A stretch of DNA of 64,000 bases. Origin: Dryomyza anilis (lineage: Eukaryota > Arthropoda > Insecta > Diptera > Dryomyzidae). The translations under genes were made by a program, and so were the position numbers. This document shows, piece after piece, positions 37,651 through 48,870 of this stretch. Under the pieces are notes generated by a model. The model worked only from the letters and a program-made list of their open reading frames with translations. It made no database searches and was not told the origin of the DNA. The stretch's first letter is position 1. Every line of letters starts with the position of its first letter. The DNA lies in the NCBI GenBank assembly GCA_951804985.1, contig OX638130.1, forward strand, positions 99,135,700-99,199,699, written 5' to 3'.

Positions 37651-38470
37651 GAATAACAAAGAATATCAAAGAATATCAAAGAATATCAAACAATATCAAA
37701 GAATATCAAAGAATATCAAAGAATATCAAAGAATATCAAAGAATATCAAAGAATATCAAAGAATATCAAAGAATATCAAAGAATATCAAAGAATATCAAA
37801 GAATATCAAAGAATATCAAAGAATTTCAAAGAATATCAAAGAATATCAAAGAATATCAAAGAATATCAAACAATATCAAAGAATATCAAACAATATCAAA
37901 GAATATCAAAGAATATCAAAGAATATAAAAGAATATCAAAGAATATCAAAGAATATCAATGAATATCAAAGAATATCAAAGAATATCAAAGAATATCAAA
38001 GAATATCAAAGAATATCAAAGAATATCAAAGAATATCAAAGAATATCAAAGAATATCAAAGAATATCAAAGAATATCAAAGAATATCAAAGAATATCAAA
38101 GAATATCAAAGAATATCAAAGAATATCAAAGAATATCAAAGAATATCAAAGAATATCAAAGAATATCAAAGAATATCAAAGAATATCAAAGAATATCAAA
38201 GAATATCAAAGAATATCAAAGAATAGCAAAGAATATCAAAGAATATCAAAGAATATCAAAGAATATCAAAGAATATCAAAGAATATCAAAGAATATCAAA
38301 GAATATCAAAGAATATCAAAGAATATCAAAGAATATAAAAAAATATCAAAGAATATCAAAGAATATCAAAGAATATCAAAGAATATCAAAGAATATCAAA
38401 GAATATCAAAGAATATCAAAGAATATCAAAGAATATAAAAGAATATCAAAGAATATCAAAGAAAATAAAA
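37651..38470 (+). repeat. 10-bp satellite GAATATCAAA, 82 copies without indels
   Basis: Exactly 820 bp of 10-bp units in perfect register. Only scattered single-base variants occur (for example CAATATCAAA, GAATTTCAAA, GAATATAAAA, GAATAGCAAA). The last unit is GAAAATAAAA. Three units span 30 bp, so a 159-codon frame encoding repeats of NIKEYQRISK arises at 37959-38438; it is a by-product and not a gene. It is intronic to shakB. Confidence 0.98.
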
Positions 38471-39330
38471 TCTATGAATTTAACATCAATATTGGATAAA
38501 GTGTATATTTTATGATCATTAGCAATTAAATATATTACTGATAATTACAACAGAGGAATTTCTATTTTATGATTTTTAAACGTATTTAAATGTTTTGAAT
38601 ATTTGAATAATTTCAAATCAGTCATATGTATTTATAATATTTAAGAAATATAGTAATTTAGAGAAAAAAAAACAATGAGTAAAAAACATAAAGATGTATT
38701 TAGTATTTAGGGTGACCTATAAAATTTCATATTGGGGCCAAAGCTTATTTTAACACATTTGAACTTGGTGATCTTGTCACACTGACAAGTTAAAGCCAAG
38801 GCCTTTTGATTGATTGTTTTCATTAGAACATGTTAAGAAAATTACAAAACATTAAAATATGATTTATTTATGGATTTGTCACACTGTCAAAAATGTCAGA
38901 ACTGTAAAGAAAACAAAAATATAATTAAGATATTTAAAAACGTTGCCGATAATATTACAAAACTTTTGTTGAAACATTTATGATTTTTTTTTTTAAATAA
39001 ATTTTTTTTTCAAATAAAACTCAATTTGATATATAATTTTTTAATTTGTCTACTTAAAAATATATAAATCATATTGAAGCGTATTCTAAATTTCCATCGA
39101 AATGGTAATATTTTCTTTTCGAATGAATTTGGTTTTCATTGTTTCAGTGTTAAATTTTTAATATTAAATAAACGGTTCTTAATAATTTTTCGATTAATAC
39201 AAATTAACACATTGTATATTTTTGAACCATGGTTTTGTATGAATCATAGTATTATATTCGTCAATTATACTATTGTTCTGAGAAATATTATTGCATTTAT
39301 TTGTTAATGGCACAATATTTAACTCTTCTA
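38471..39330. other. Intron, no feature recognised
   Basis: AT-rich single-copy-looking DNA between two repeat blocks. Confidence 0.45.
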
Positions 39331-39479
39331 AACAAAAATCATAGATAATAATACTCAGAAATCATGGATCTCAAGCTTGTTCTACTTGAATTCAGTCACT
39401 ATTAAGTTTATTATTTTGCTACAACCATAAGTTATACTTATCATAAGATAATTAGTTGTTTCAGAAAACCATATACGAG

Positions 39480-40600
39480 AAACACACTTTTCTAGTGGCT
39501 ATCATGAATTAGTGCATTTCTTTGTTTGTCAAAATAATTCAAGTTTCTAATCATATTATGTCTAATCATATTAAGTTTCTAATCATATTAATAGAATTCG
39601 TTTACTAAAAACATTAACTATTCTAATCATAACAAGATTTCATATAACTGTATAAATTTCACACTTTAGTACTAGATATTATCTATCATTAACTAATCAT
39701 AACATGATTTCAGAAATCATCGAACAAATCTCATATTATTTATCAGGCAATCATTATTTATTGGATTTCTTTATTTGCCACATTTGTTAATTTGTCTAAT
39801 TATAACTCGATTTTAGAGTTATTATTTATTATTTTTTGTTTGCTGCAAGCTACAATTATTGAATTTTCTTGTTTTTCAAATTAATTAACCTTTCTTATTG
39901 AATGTCTTGCTTTGCTACAAATTGTCTACTATAATCATACAATTATTGTTGAAATCAATGAATAAGTCTCATACTACTGTTCCATCTTTCATCTATTACT
40001 GAATTAAGTAATTTGTTTGCCACAATCATTCACCATTATATTCATAACGTGATAACATAAATTATGGTTTGCATCTGGTAATTATTCTTTATTGGGTCAT
40101 TATCATAACTTTGTTTTATAAATTATCGTACGAATCATATAGTATTGTTAAAGCAATACTTTTTTTTCTTATTTCATTGTTTTCTCCAAGCATTAACCTA
40201 TTCCAATGATAACAAAATTTCAAAATTCGTTCCACAAATTTTAATGTATGCTACTGGTAATCATTAATCATTGAATTTCCATGTTTATCCAAATACTTAA
40301 TATTATGATTTGAGAAGTTATGATAGAAATCACACATTTTTTAGGATTTCTTTGTTTATCACAATTATTATCTATTATTAACATATCTTGATTGTGTACT
40401 AATATGTATAGTTCTCATACTATTGTTCTGTATATCATTTATTACAGATTTAGTTTGCTTGCGACAGTCATATATACTATTCTAATCATAAAATGATTAC
40501 AGAAATCATTTTTTCAATTATATTATTGTTCAGATTATCATACTATATTGGATATGTTTGTTTTCCACAATATTATTATTTTATTTTACATATTTCCTAA
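39480..40600. repeat. Degenerate repeat field, roughly 70-260 bp spacing
   Basis: Variants of the phrase TGGATTTCTTTGTTTGCCACAA occur near 39510, 39765, 39865, 40010, 40278, 40348, 40447 and 40549. They alternate with variants of TCTAATCATAACATGATTTC. Divergence is high and spacing uneven, so this is an inferred ancient tandem array. Confidence 0.6.
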
Positions 40601-41047
40601 CGATTAAAATACGATCGTACTATTACTTCTAAAATCGAATTGTGAAGTGTAGTTAAACTGTAATCATTTCAGAAATTAAATATTTTAATAATAAATTTAA
40701 ATTTTATAATTAGATATCTGCAGTTATGCTTTGTTTATTATAAACATATTTTAAATAAAACAAGAATCTTTTTTAAACATGCAAAACATTTCAATTACAC
40801 AATCGTTTTAAAATGTTGTATGCAATTATTAAATTTTAAACAAACAAAGATAAACAAAAATTCAATTGAAACCCAAACACAAAATAAAACAAATCATTTG
40901 AATGAAACTAATAAAATAAATATTTGAAATTATATTAAACATTTTAAAGCAAATATTTGGAAACTTATTTATACTACAAAAATATTAAAATATTTATGAT
41001 TAATTTCAAATAACATAAACATCTCAAATTTCTTCATTTACTTGCAG
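40601..41047. other. Intron end before the first shared exon
   Basis: AT-rich intron that ends at TTGCAG (41042-41047). No other feature is seen. Confidence 0.5.
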
Positions 41048-41202
41048 GCAATATTATTTTACACACCAAGATGGCTGTGGAAATCATGGGAGGGTGGCAA
41101 GATTCATGCGTTAATCATGGACCTAGACATCGGCATCTGTTCCGAGGCCGAGAAAAAACAAAAAAAGAAATTACTGTTAGACTACTTATGGGAAAATCTC
41201 AG
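41048..41202 (+). CDS. shakB: Innexin shaking-B, shared exon 1 (TM2 and cytoplasmic loop)
   Basis: This 155-nt exon encodes [20 protein letters not shown] through [10 protein letters not shown] plus AG of a split Arg, residues 121-172 of the neural form. It completes membrane segment 2 (the innexin motif FYTPRWLWK) and carries most of the charged cytoplasmic loop (EAEKKQKKK). The acceptor TTGCAG ends at 41047 and the donor GTGAGT starts at 41203. It accepts phase 0 from both the lethal exon ending 4155 and the neural exon ending 25862, so it is the convergence point of the two transcript types. Confidence 0.96.
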
Positions 41203-41273
41203 GTGAGTGTGTAATTTTGTAAAACGCGGTAAATTATTTGAAACATATTGCTGACTAAATTCTAAATATTTAG

Positions 41274-41338
41274 ATATCACAACTGGTGGGCGTACAGATA
41301 TTATGTGTGCGAGTTATTAGCACTGATAAATGTGATAG
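41274..41338 (+). CDS. shakB: Innexin shaking-B, shared exon 2 (start of TM3)
   Basis: This is a 65-nt mini-exon. It completes Arg172, encodes YHNWWAYRYYVCELLALINVI (residues 173-193) and gives the first base of Gly194. It holds the aromatic NWWAYRYY segment before membrane segment 3 and the start of that segment. The acceptor TATTTAG ends at 41273 and the donor GTGAGT starts at 41339. The preceding intron is only 71 bp, in sharp contrast to the tens of kilobases upstream. Confidence 0.95.
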
Positions 41339-42204
41339 GTGAGTAATTGGAATCGAACTAAATTTTGTAATTAATTGAATTTATTGAAAAATTGAAAATT
41401 GATTTGCTGCATTGTTTATTTACCTAAAAGGTTTTTTTTTTGTTTTTGCTTTGTTTGAAACGAATTCAAATTATTTTGCTTGTGCAGTAATAAAATTAAC
41501 TTGTATATTATATATTTAAAATTTTATAGTATTTTCTGACAGTTCATTATTGTGATATGCTGTCAATTTTTCCAAAATAAAAAAATAATAATAAAACAAA
41601 GCATACATGCGGTAGATATTGTGAACATTTTGGTAGATGCAAATGAAGAAAATAAAATAAAAGTACGCGCACAAGTCAAGGCATTAAAATTTGTTGCTTT
41701 TTTCCATCACAATACTACCGTACAGTGTTTATTTACAGTTTTGACGCTATTTCAGTGGTCAGTTTATTAAAATTCTCCATCTTGCAATCTGTTTATTTTG
41801 ATTCCATTTTGTGGGTCCATAAGAAACAAAAAAATAAACCAAATGAAAAACTAAAATTGAATTAAATAAATCCCACATTTTTGCCACATTATCTGCTATC
41901 TGCATTATCTGCTAAACGGATTTCTGCAATTTTGTTTATTGGACTTTTAGCAATCTTGTTGCCTGATGAGCAGTGTATGGTTCGTTTGCAATAATATCCG
42001 GTGTAATTAGTGACGAATGTGTTGTAATGAATATATGTTTTTTGCTTGATTTTTGTATATTTTGGAATGATTGAATTTATTTGACATTTCAAGGATTTTA
42101 AGTTCAGTGTTAGCTGATAATTGTTTTTACAAAATAAACACAATTTGAGAATTTTTTATATTACATAATCTAATTGCAACCATTTCCTATTTTATTTTAC
42201 ACAG
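41339..42204. other. Intron between shared exons 2 and 3
   Basis: AT-rich intron of 866 bp. A 72-codon frame at 41552-41770 and an 84-codon frame on the minus strand at 41889-42143 have no recognisable features. Confidence 0.6.
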
Positions 42205-42371
42205 GTCAAATGTTTCTTATGAATCGATTTTTCGATGGCGAATTTATGACGTTTGGCTTAGATGTGATAGCGTACATGGAGGCCGATCAGGAGGATCGCC
42301 TCGATCCCATGATCTATATATTTCCTCGAATGACCAAGTGTACATTTTTTAAATACGGTTCCAGTGGGGAG
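42205..42371 (+). CDS. shakB: Innexin shaking-B, shared exon 3 (TM3 end and extracellular loop 2)
   Basis: This 167-nt exon completes Gly194 and encodes [20 protein letters not shown] through [11 protein letters not shown] (residues 195-249). It contains the end of membrane segment 3, the acidic [10 protein letters not shown] stretch and the start of extracellular loop 2, with Cys239 in RMTKCTFF. The acceptor TTACACAG ends at 42204 and the donor GTATGT starts at 42372 after a whole GAG codon (phase 0). Several substitutions relative to the Drosophila sequence as I recall it ([12 protein letters not shown]) are concentrated here, while the cysteine and KYGSSGE region is unchanged. Confidence 0.96.
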
Positions 42372-43954
42372 GTATGTACATGATTTCAATGTTGCTAAGG
42401 GGTTTTAATGAAAAGTTTAAAAGATAGAAAATATTAAAAAAAGTAGAATTTTTAATAATTGAGAAATAATAAATATTTAAATTCGTAAAAATCGTAGAAG
42501 AATCAAATTAGATCGTTGAAATATTTTGTTTTCATAAAAATGGTATTAATCGGTCATCGTTTGTAATTCGAATCAAATGTAGGCATCAGCCGTCCACTTT
42601 CAATTTCCAGACCTAATAGCACTCATCGATAAGTCGTAATTTTGATAATACATCGTAATATACTCAAAATTATGTATACTATATTTTTCGAAATAATTAT
42701 TCATTTATGTTTTAAAAATGGACATAATCAATCACTTTCACTCTTTATATCTTATAGGAGCTGATCGTTTATTAAATTATTTATTACTGGGAACAGAAGA
42801 ACTAGTGTAAACAATTTTGATTCCAGAATTAGGCAAAAGTTAACTAGAACATTACTAGTTATTGATTTAGTTCAGAACTTGAATAAAGTGGTGCTGAAGA
42901 CAACCAAAACTGACTCCCCGCAATTAAAAGTTCACGCACTTGTGAGGAAACGCAAACGATCTATAAAAGCAGATACAAAAAAAAAAATACAATTAAAAAA
43001 AAAAAACCCCCAAAATCAAAAGCACAAAATAAAAAACAACAAACAAAAACTTATAATGAAACACAAAAGCAAAAATCGAAAACATAAAAGCAAAAATCGA
43101 AAACACACAAAATTAAAAATATATAATCAAAATAAAAAATAAATTAAAAAAACTTGTAAAAACAAATACACGAAGTAAAGCAAAACACGAAGTCAAAAAA
43201 ACATCAAAGCCAAAACACAAAAACAAAAGCTAAATTCAAAACAAAAAACCAAATTAAAATAAAACAAAATCAAAAAACACAAAAATTAAAAATAAAAAAC
43301 TAAAAAAAAAAACAACAAAAGCAAAAACACTAAGGCTCAAAACTCAAAAGCAAAAACAAAAACACAATTATAAAAATATAAGCAAAATAAATGAAGAGAA
43401 AGACACAAAATAAAAATAAAACAAAAAGGAGAACAGGTTGATTTTTAATAAACTAACCCACAGTTGTCAACAAAATATAGTAACCACACAGATAAAAAGG
43501 GAATACAATGGACCACTAGGTCCCCGTGAGTAATTGTTGATAGATTTCAGCAGCACCCCCTTACTAACCTAACCTAAAGCAACATAAAAAAACAAAAAAC
43601 CTAACAAAAAAAAAAAAAAAAAAAAAAACAAAAGCAAAAACGCAAAACCTGAATCAAGAACTCAAAATAAGAAATTACAAAAAATTATTAAAACGAGACA
43701 AAAAAACATTATAACTTAAAATATAAATAGCAAAAAAGCAAAAAAAAAAAACAATAGCAAAAGTATATATTAACAGGAAATCAATATTTAAAAAACAAGC
43801 AAGCAAAATGAAAAACAAAAGCAAAAACACAAAACTTCTGAAGAACCCAATATAAGAAAACACAAAGTGAAAAACAAAAAAAATAATAATATAAAAATAA
43901 ACAAAAAATAAAATATAAAAACCAAAACAAACAAAAACAAAACAAACACACAAA

Positions 43955-43956
<2 letters not shown>

Positions 43957-44044
<88 letters not shown>
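43957..44044. repeat. (AT)n microsatellite, about 44 units
   Basis: An uninterrupted AT dinucleotide run of about 88 bp inside the A/C-rich intronic tract. It is palindromic and likely unstable. It produces spurious Ile/Tyr frames. Confidence 0.97.
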
Positions 44045-44046
<2 letters not shown>

Positions 44047-44224
44047 ATAGAAAAACACAAAAATAAAGCCACAAAAACATACAAAATACCAAAAATAAAA
44101 CCGAAATTAAAACAAAAACAAACACAAAAATCCAAATTTCAAAATAAAAGGAAAAAAAAAAAAACGCAAAAGCAAAATTATAAAGTCAAATGTAAAAATA
44201 CAAAATGAAAGGGAAACACAATAC

Positions 44225-44895
44225 CAAAAACCAGTTGGGAAGGTTAGGTCACATGGGAAATTTTAAAGTAGGTGTTATTATGATAGTTTGGATTATCAAA
44301 AGTATAGTCGATCTAAGCCGACTATAAATACCCTACACATATGTGTGGTTACCATTCAAATTGGTATATAGGTCACCAGGGTATACGAATCCTGAAAATA
44401 ACTACAAACTTTCCATCCCTGAAGAATTTTCTTTCATTTGATACCCATATTTACAAATGGGTAGGTGTACCGAATTTCGATTTTTTTTTGGGAACCACAA
44501 GTCGTTGCGTTGGAAACCATTATTTTCATGTATTTGAGCAAAATGTCAATATATATTTGACCAAAAAAGTTTACCTAAGCAGGTATACAGTAAAATAGAT
44601 TTGTAGAACATAAGTAATCGGTTCTCAGGTCACAATAGACCGATTTCTCGTTCAGACAGCTTAGATATAGAAGTAATCTAAATCTAAAGTTTCATTGCTC
44701 TAGCTCTTCAACTTTTTCTGTAATCGTGATTTCAACAGAAGGACAGACGGACAGATGGACATCGCTAAATCGACTCAGGAGGTCATACTGATCAAGAATA
44801 TATGCACTTTTCCATACCGGAGATGCTTTTTTATGTTACAAACGGCGTACCAAATTGAATATACCCTTTCACTCTTAGTGTAGGGTATAATAAGA
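44225..44895. mobile_element. Interspersed repeat insertion with dipteran-type 'GACGGACAGATGGACATCGC' module
   Basis: This insert differs in composition from the A/C-rich DNA around it. It contains GACAGACGGACAGATGGACA, GCTAAATCGACTCAGGAGG and GATCAAGAATATATGCACTT near 44735-44812, ending in GTGTAGGGTATAATAAG. I recognise this order as a module found in many fly transposable elements. TACCCTACAC (44329-44338) is inverted relative to GTGTAGGGTA (44878-44887). An 85-codon frame at 44341-44598 has no transposase motif. The family is not identified. Confidence 0.65.
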
Positions 44896-45670
44896 GTAAC
44901 AACATGTTTAAAAAAATAAAAACAAAAATTCCAAAACCTAACAAAAAAATTAAAAAGAAAACACAATCCAATGTCAAACATAATTAAAAACACAATAGCA
45001 AAAATCAAAACAAAATATAAAAACAAACACAAAACAAACCTAAAAATTATAGCAAAATCACAAATAAAAACCTAAAATTAAAATATCAAAAGATCAAAAG
45101 AAACAATAAACAAAATAGAAACACAATAATAAAATAATATAATTACGCTGAAAACAAAAAACAAAAAAAAAATAACATAAAGCAATTAACTATTATTATT
45201 TTTTTTTCTATAAAATCTGTATACAAGTTCAGTGGATCAGTTATTTTCAATGTATGTATGGGAAACCCAAATAATATAATTGAGGTATATTAAACTACAA
45301 AACGAAAAAATGTTTCTTTTGCATATCACGTAACATTTTTCATAAAAATGAATTCGAAATGTTTAGCCGTTTTTAATCATGTAGAATTTGCAGAGAAAGT
45401 CCGCTGATGAAGGGACTTGGCTGCCTCTGAAATAGCTGTATGATCAGCCACTCAATGTATTTGGCCAATTGTTTGTTGTTTTATTTTGAGAACGTTAAGA
45501 CAATATATTAAAATAATAATTAATATTTCAAATTTTCTCCTGAATCTTTCATGTTTCATCTGAATTAGCATCAGAAAATATATGTTTTGTAGGTAAACTG
45601 ACATAAGAAACCCATAAAACTATGAAACAAAATATAATCTATAAACGGTAGATAACATTCAGAGAAGTAG

Positions 45671-45876
45671 CCTATTAAAATTAAACAATAGGACAGTTAT
45701 TGATTCAATAGTATGCAAAAAATAAATATTTTCATATAAATACAAAAACATTTATTACAAAAATAGTATTTAGTAGTATTCTTTAGTAATTAATGGTATT
45801 TTCCTATTAAAATAATAATTTATCTTATTGAATATTTTAAATATCACAAAACTATTCATTTTATAGTATTTTTATG
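45671..45876. mobile_element. MITE-like element, copy 2 (partial ends)
   Basis: CAATAGGACAGTTATTGATT, AAAATAAATATTTTCATATAAA and TATTAATGGTATTTTCCTATT-like phrases follow the order seen at 36170-36424. The last parts CTATTCATTTTATAGTATTTTT also correspond. The CACTCTGAAAA termini are not clear, so this copy is truncated or decayed. Confidence 0.68.
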
Positions 45877-45992
45877 AGATTACGGCAGTATGAAATGTAG
45901 AATGATCGAAAAAAAAAACGGACCTTTCATTAAAACTCTTTTGAACATTTTCTCAAATATAATTTAAATGTAAAAAATGTGTTTCTCAACAG

Positions 45993-46171
45993 GTGGAAAA
46001 ACACGACGCCATATGTATACTGCCGCTCAATGTGGTCAACGAGAAGATCTATATATTCCTTTGGTTTTGGTTCATCTTATTAACGTTTCTCACATTTCTA
46101 ACGCTAGTATACAGGGTGGTTATTATATTTTCACCACGTATGAGGGTGTATTTATTTCGTATGCGTTTTAG
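45993..46171 (+). CDS. shakB: Innexin shaking-B, shared exon 4 (extracellular loop 2 and TM4)
   Basis: This 179-nt exon encodes [20 protein letters not shown] through RVYLFRMRF plus AG of split Arg309 (residues 250-309). Cys257 in [16 protein letters not shown] is the second conserved cysteine of extracellular loop 2. [20 protein letters not shown] is membrane segment 4, followed by the basic cytoplasmic start [15 protein letters not shown]. The acceptor CTCAACAG ends at 45992 and the donor GTAAGT starts at 46172. Confidence 0.96.
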
Positions 46172-46241
46172 GTAAGTAACAAATGGAATTTACAAAAATT
46201 TACAATGATTTTAATTAAAATTTTCTCAATTTCTTCAACAG

Positions 46242-46434
46242 GTTAGTGCGTCGCGACGCAATAGAAATAATCGTACGTCGTTCGAAGATGGGCGATTGGT
46301 TTTTATTATATTTACTAGGTGAAAATATAGATACAGTTATATTTCGCGATGTTGTACAGGATTTAGCGAATCGTTTAGGACACAACCAGCACCATAGGGT
46401 GCCCGGACTCAAAGGTGAAATACAGGATGCATGA
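46242..46434 (+). CDS. shakB: Innexin shaking-B, shared last coding exon (cytoplasmic C-terminus)
   Basis: This 193-nt stretch completes Arg309, encodes [20 protein letters not shown] through [11 protein letters not shown] (residues 310-372) and ends in TGA at 46432-46434. The segment [17 protein letters not shown] is a well-conserved innexin C-terminal motif. The acceptor TTCAACAG ends at 46241 and the preceding intron is 70 bp. The [17 protein letters not shown] tail corresponds closely to Drosophila ShakB. Confidence 0.96.
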
Positions 46435-46654
46435 TATTGGGAGTATTAGAAACAATATAGAATGCAGTTTGTCGTCGAGATTTGAGGAGGGGTTATTGAG
46501 AATTTCAAATATCATAATTGCCTACATCATACAACATATACCAAAAAAAAGAAAAAAAAAACAAACACACATTCATCAATAGCAGCAACAACAACAACAA
46601 AAACAACTGAGCTAATTGCAGCAGCAACAACAACAAAAGCAGCAACAATAGCAA

Positions 46655-46660
46655 AATAAA
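46655..46660 (+). terminator. First AATAAA polyadenylation signal after the shakB stop
   Basis: A canonical hexamer 221 bp after the stop codon. Because the DNA is so A-rich many such hexamers occur by chance, and the real 3' UTR may be much longer. Confidence 0.3.
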
Positions 46661-48719
46661 GAAAATATCAACATTAGACTTAAATAGTTATAAAATAAGT
46701 AAAATTAAGTTTCAAAATGAAAAATATAAAAAAAAAATACAAAAAAAAAATATCATCTGCACAACATCGGCCTCATTTCACATTAGCAGCGAAATTTTAA
46801 ACCAAACGACGACAACGAAAATTGCATTGCAATGCAACACAATATTGGCAGTGGCAACATCAACAGCAACATCAACAACAATAGCAACAAATTGTGTTCA
46901 TTGTCGAGACGACGACGACGACGAAACGTTTTTATAAAAAATCTTTGTCATCAACGAAAAAAAACCAAACCAAAAAAATCGATCATGACGTTCAAAAAAA
47001 GTATCATCATCAACTTTTTTACAAAATACTTCAACTCATTGCATACAAAACTCAAAAAACGAACAAAAAGCGAAAGCAACAAAAAAAAGTTCATCGTAAA
47101 AAAATAAAATAAATCAATACATAAAAATACTCATTGCAACATTAACAGAAAACTAAAAAAAAAAAATATTTAAAAAAAACAATAAAAATGCGCGCATCAT
47201 TTAAATACCCGGCAGTTAGAAGAAGAAAATGTAAAAGTAGCGAAAAATGTAACGATCGTTTCATATGCAAAAACAATAGCATCATAGAATTAAAAACAAA
47301 AAAATTAAATCATATATCGATAAAAAAAAAAAACAAAACAAAACAGTCCCATTTATCATGCATCGATGAAGCAGAGTATTACGATATCAGTATATAGTAA
47401 CCACTAAAGTAATAACGATGAGTCACGCAAGTCACAGACAAAAAAAAAGAATAGAATGTAACGATTATTATTATTACTTACGATTATTATTATTACTACT
47501 TATTTAACAGTAACAAAATGAAAAACAAAAAAAAAAGAAATGAAATCGAAAAAAACCATCAGCATTTTGTACAGCATTTTCGCATTAATTGAAATTCAAT
47601 TCAATTTTTCTTTTATTCATATTTAATGCTCATTAATAAGTAGGATATTCATAGCGAATTGTTGCGGTAACTTAAGTACACTACATCATATGGTTAGATG
47701 CTATTTTTGTGAGTTCATTTTATGCAGCACACTACAACATGTTCAGTTCAACGGTGTCACAAATATATTTAAAATCATAGATATTCAAACAGTCAAAGCA
47801 GTAAATCATACTACATATAAACACTTCATAATATCCGTCCAAGAAAACAAAAAATAAAACTACATCATTAAGACGTGAAAAATCAGCGAAATTGTTAGAT
47901 CGTTCATATCAAGTCATGCGCATTAAGAAAAAGAATGAATACAGCAACTGAAAAGCGAGAGATAAAGGTAAAATTTTTGTTTGATATTCAACAGTAGTTA
48001 GCTTAAAAAGTAGTATTTGTTTTTTGAGAATATTTAAACGTTTGCGCCGAGCATAATACAATTTGCTACAAGTATGTTTTACTTATATACTTGATATTTG
48101 TACACAAAATGTTTAATTCGCAAGTATATTTCTTGCTTTAGTGTAGCATATGCTCAAATGAAACTTAAAAAGTATCTATTTTCCAACTGAAAATTCGAAA
48201 ATATGAATATACTTGCCGCAAATAAGATTATGCTGTGCGTAAAATAATTATATATCTCGGTGAAGGTTATTTCTATAAAAATGCAAAATCTTTTTATTAA
48301 TAATTTATTATTCAAACAAAAATTTAAAATTTTGAACGTAAATATTTCAAGCATATTTATAATTGTGCGTATTATTAGCATTGGGAGAATGAACCAATTC
48401 ATATACTAGTTTCTTACATCAATTATAAAAGAACACATTTAATATTAGCGATTGCACAAAAAATTAAAATATAATTGTCTCGATTATAATTATGCTTTCA
48501 ATAATTATTAATATCATTGCCACAAATATTATTGAAATGTTTTATATTAGCTGTTACTATTAAATCATTGCGGTTAATACGAAACATTTTTAAAATATTT
48601 CAAATTTGCGGTTGAAGATTATTGGTCGAAATTATGATTATGGTTGCACTAATTATAAATTACCTTATAAAAAAAATAACTCAAATGTTTAATATTAAAT
48701 GTTGCATAAATGTTAATAT

Positions 48720-48870
48720 TAAATGTTGCTTCAAAAGTTATTATAGTTGCTACAAATATAATTTTACTTGATACAAATATGTTTGTACTAGCTACAAAAT
48801 AATTATACTTGATACAAATATGATTATACTTGCTCAACATATAATTATACTTAATACACATATGATTATT
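48720..48870 (+). repeat. Short degenerate tandem repeat, about 26-27 bp unit
   Basis: Variants of ACTTGATACAAATATGATTAT (ACTTGCTCAACATATAATTAT, ACTAGCTACAAAATAATTAT) follow one another five or six times. It is noncoding. Confidence 0.7.

Larger units (their letters stand above)
42372..45992. other. Intron with long A/C-rich, T/G-poor stretches
   Basis: Within this 3.6-kb intron, 42960-43430, 43575-44210 and 44905-45180 consist largely of AAAACA/AAAGCA/AACACA words. G and T are scarce on the + strand. The stretches are interrupted by an (AT)n microsatellite and by two inserts of normal composition (43431-43575 and 44225-44895). Frames here (for example 42879-43142, Lys/Asn-rich, and 43781-44135 on the minus strand) follow from composition and are not genes. 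Confidence 0.8.

Noticed and set aside
37959..38438. A 159-codon frame encoding NIKEYQRISK repeats
   Set aside because: It is the translation of the 10-bp satellite (three units per ten codons) inside a shakB intron and stops where the array degrades.
43781..44135. Minus-strand frames of 114-115 codons with membrane-like Ile/Tyr runs
   Set aside because: They are translations of the (AT)n run and the A/C-rich tract; composition alone explains them.
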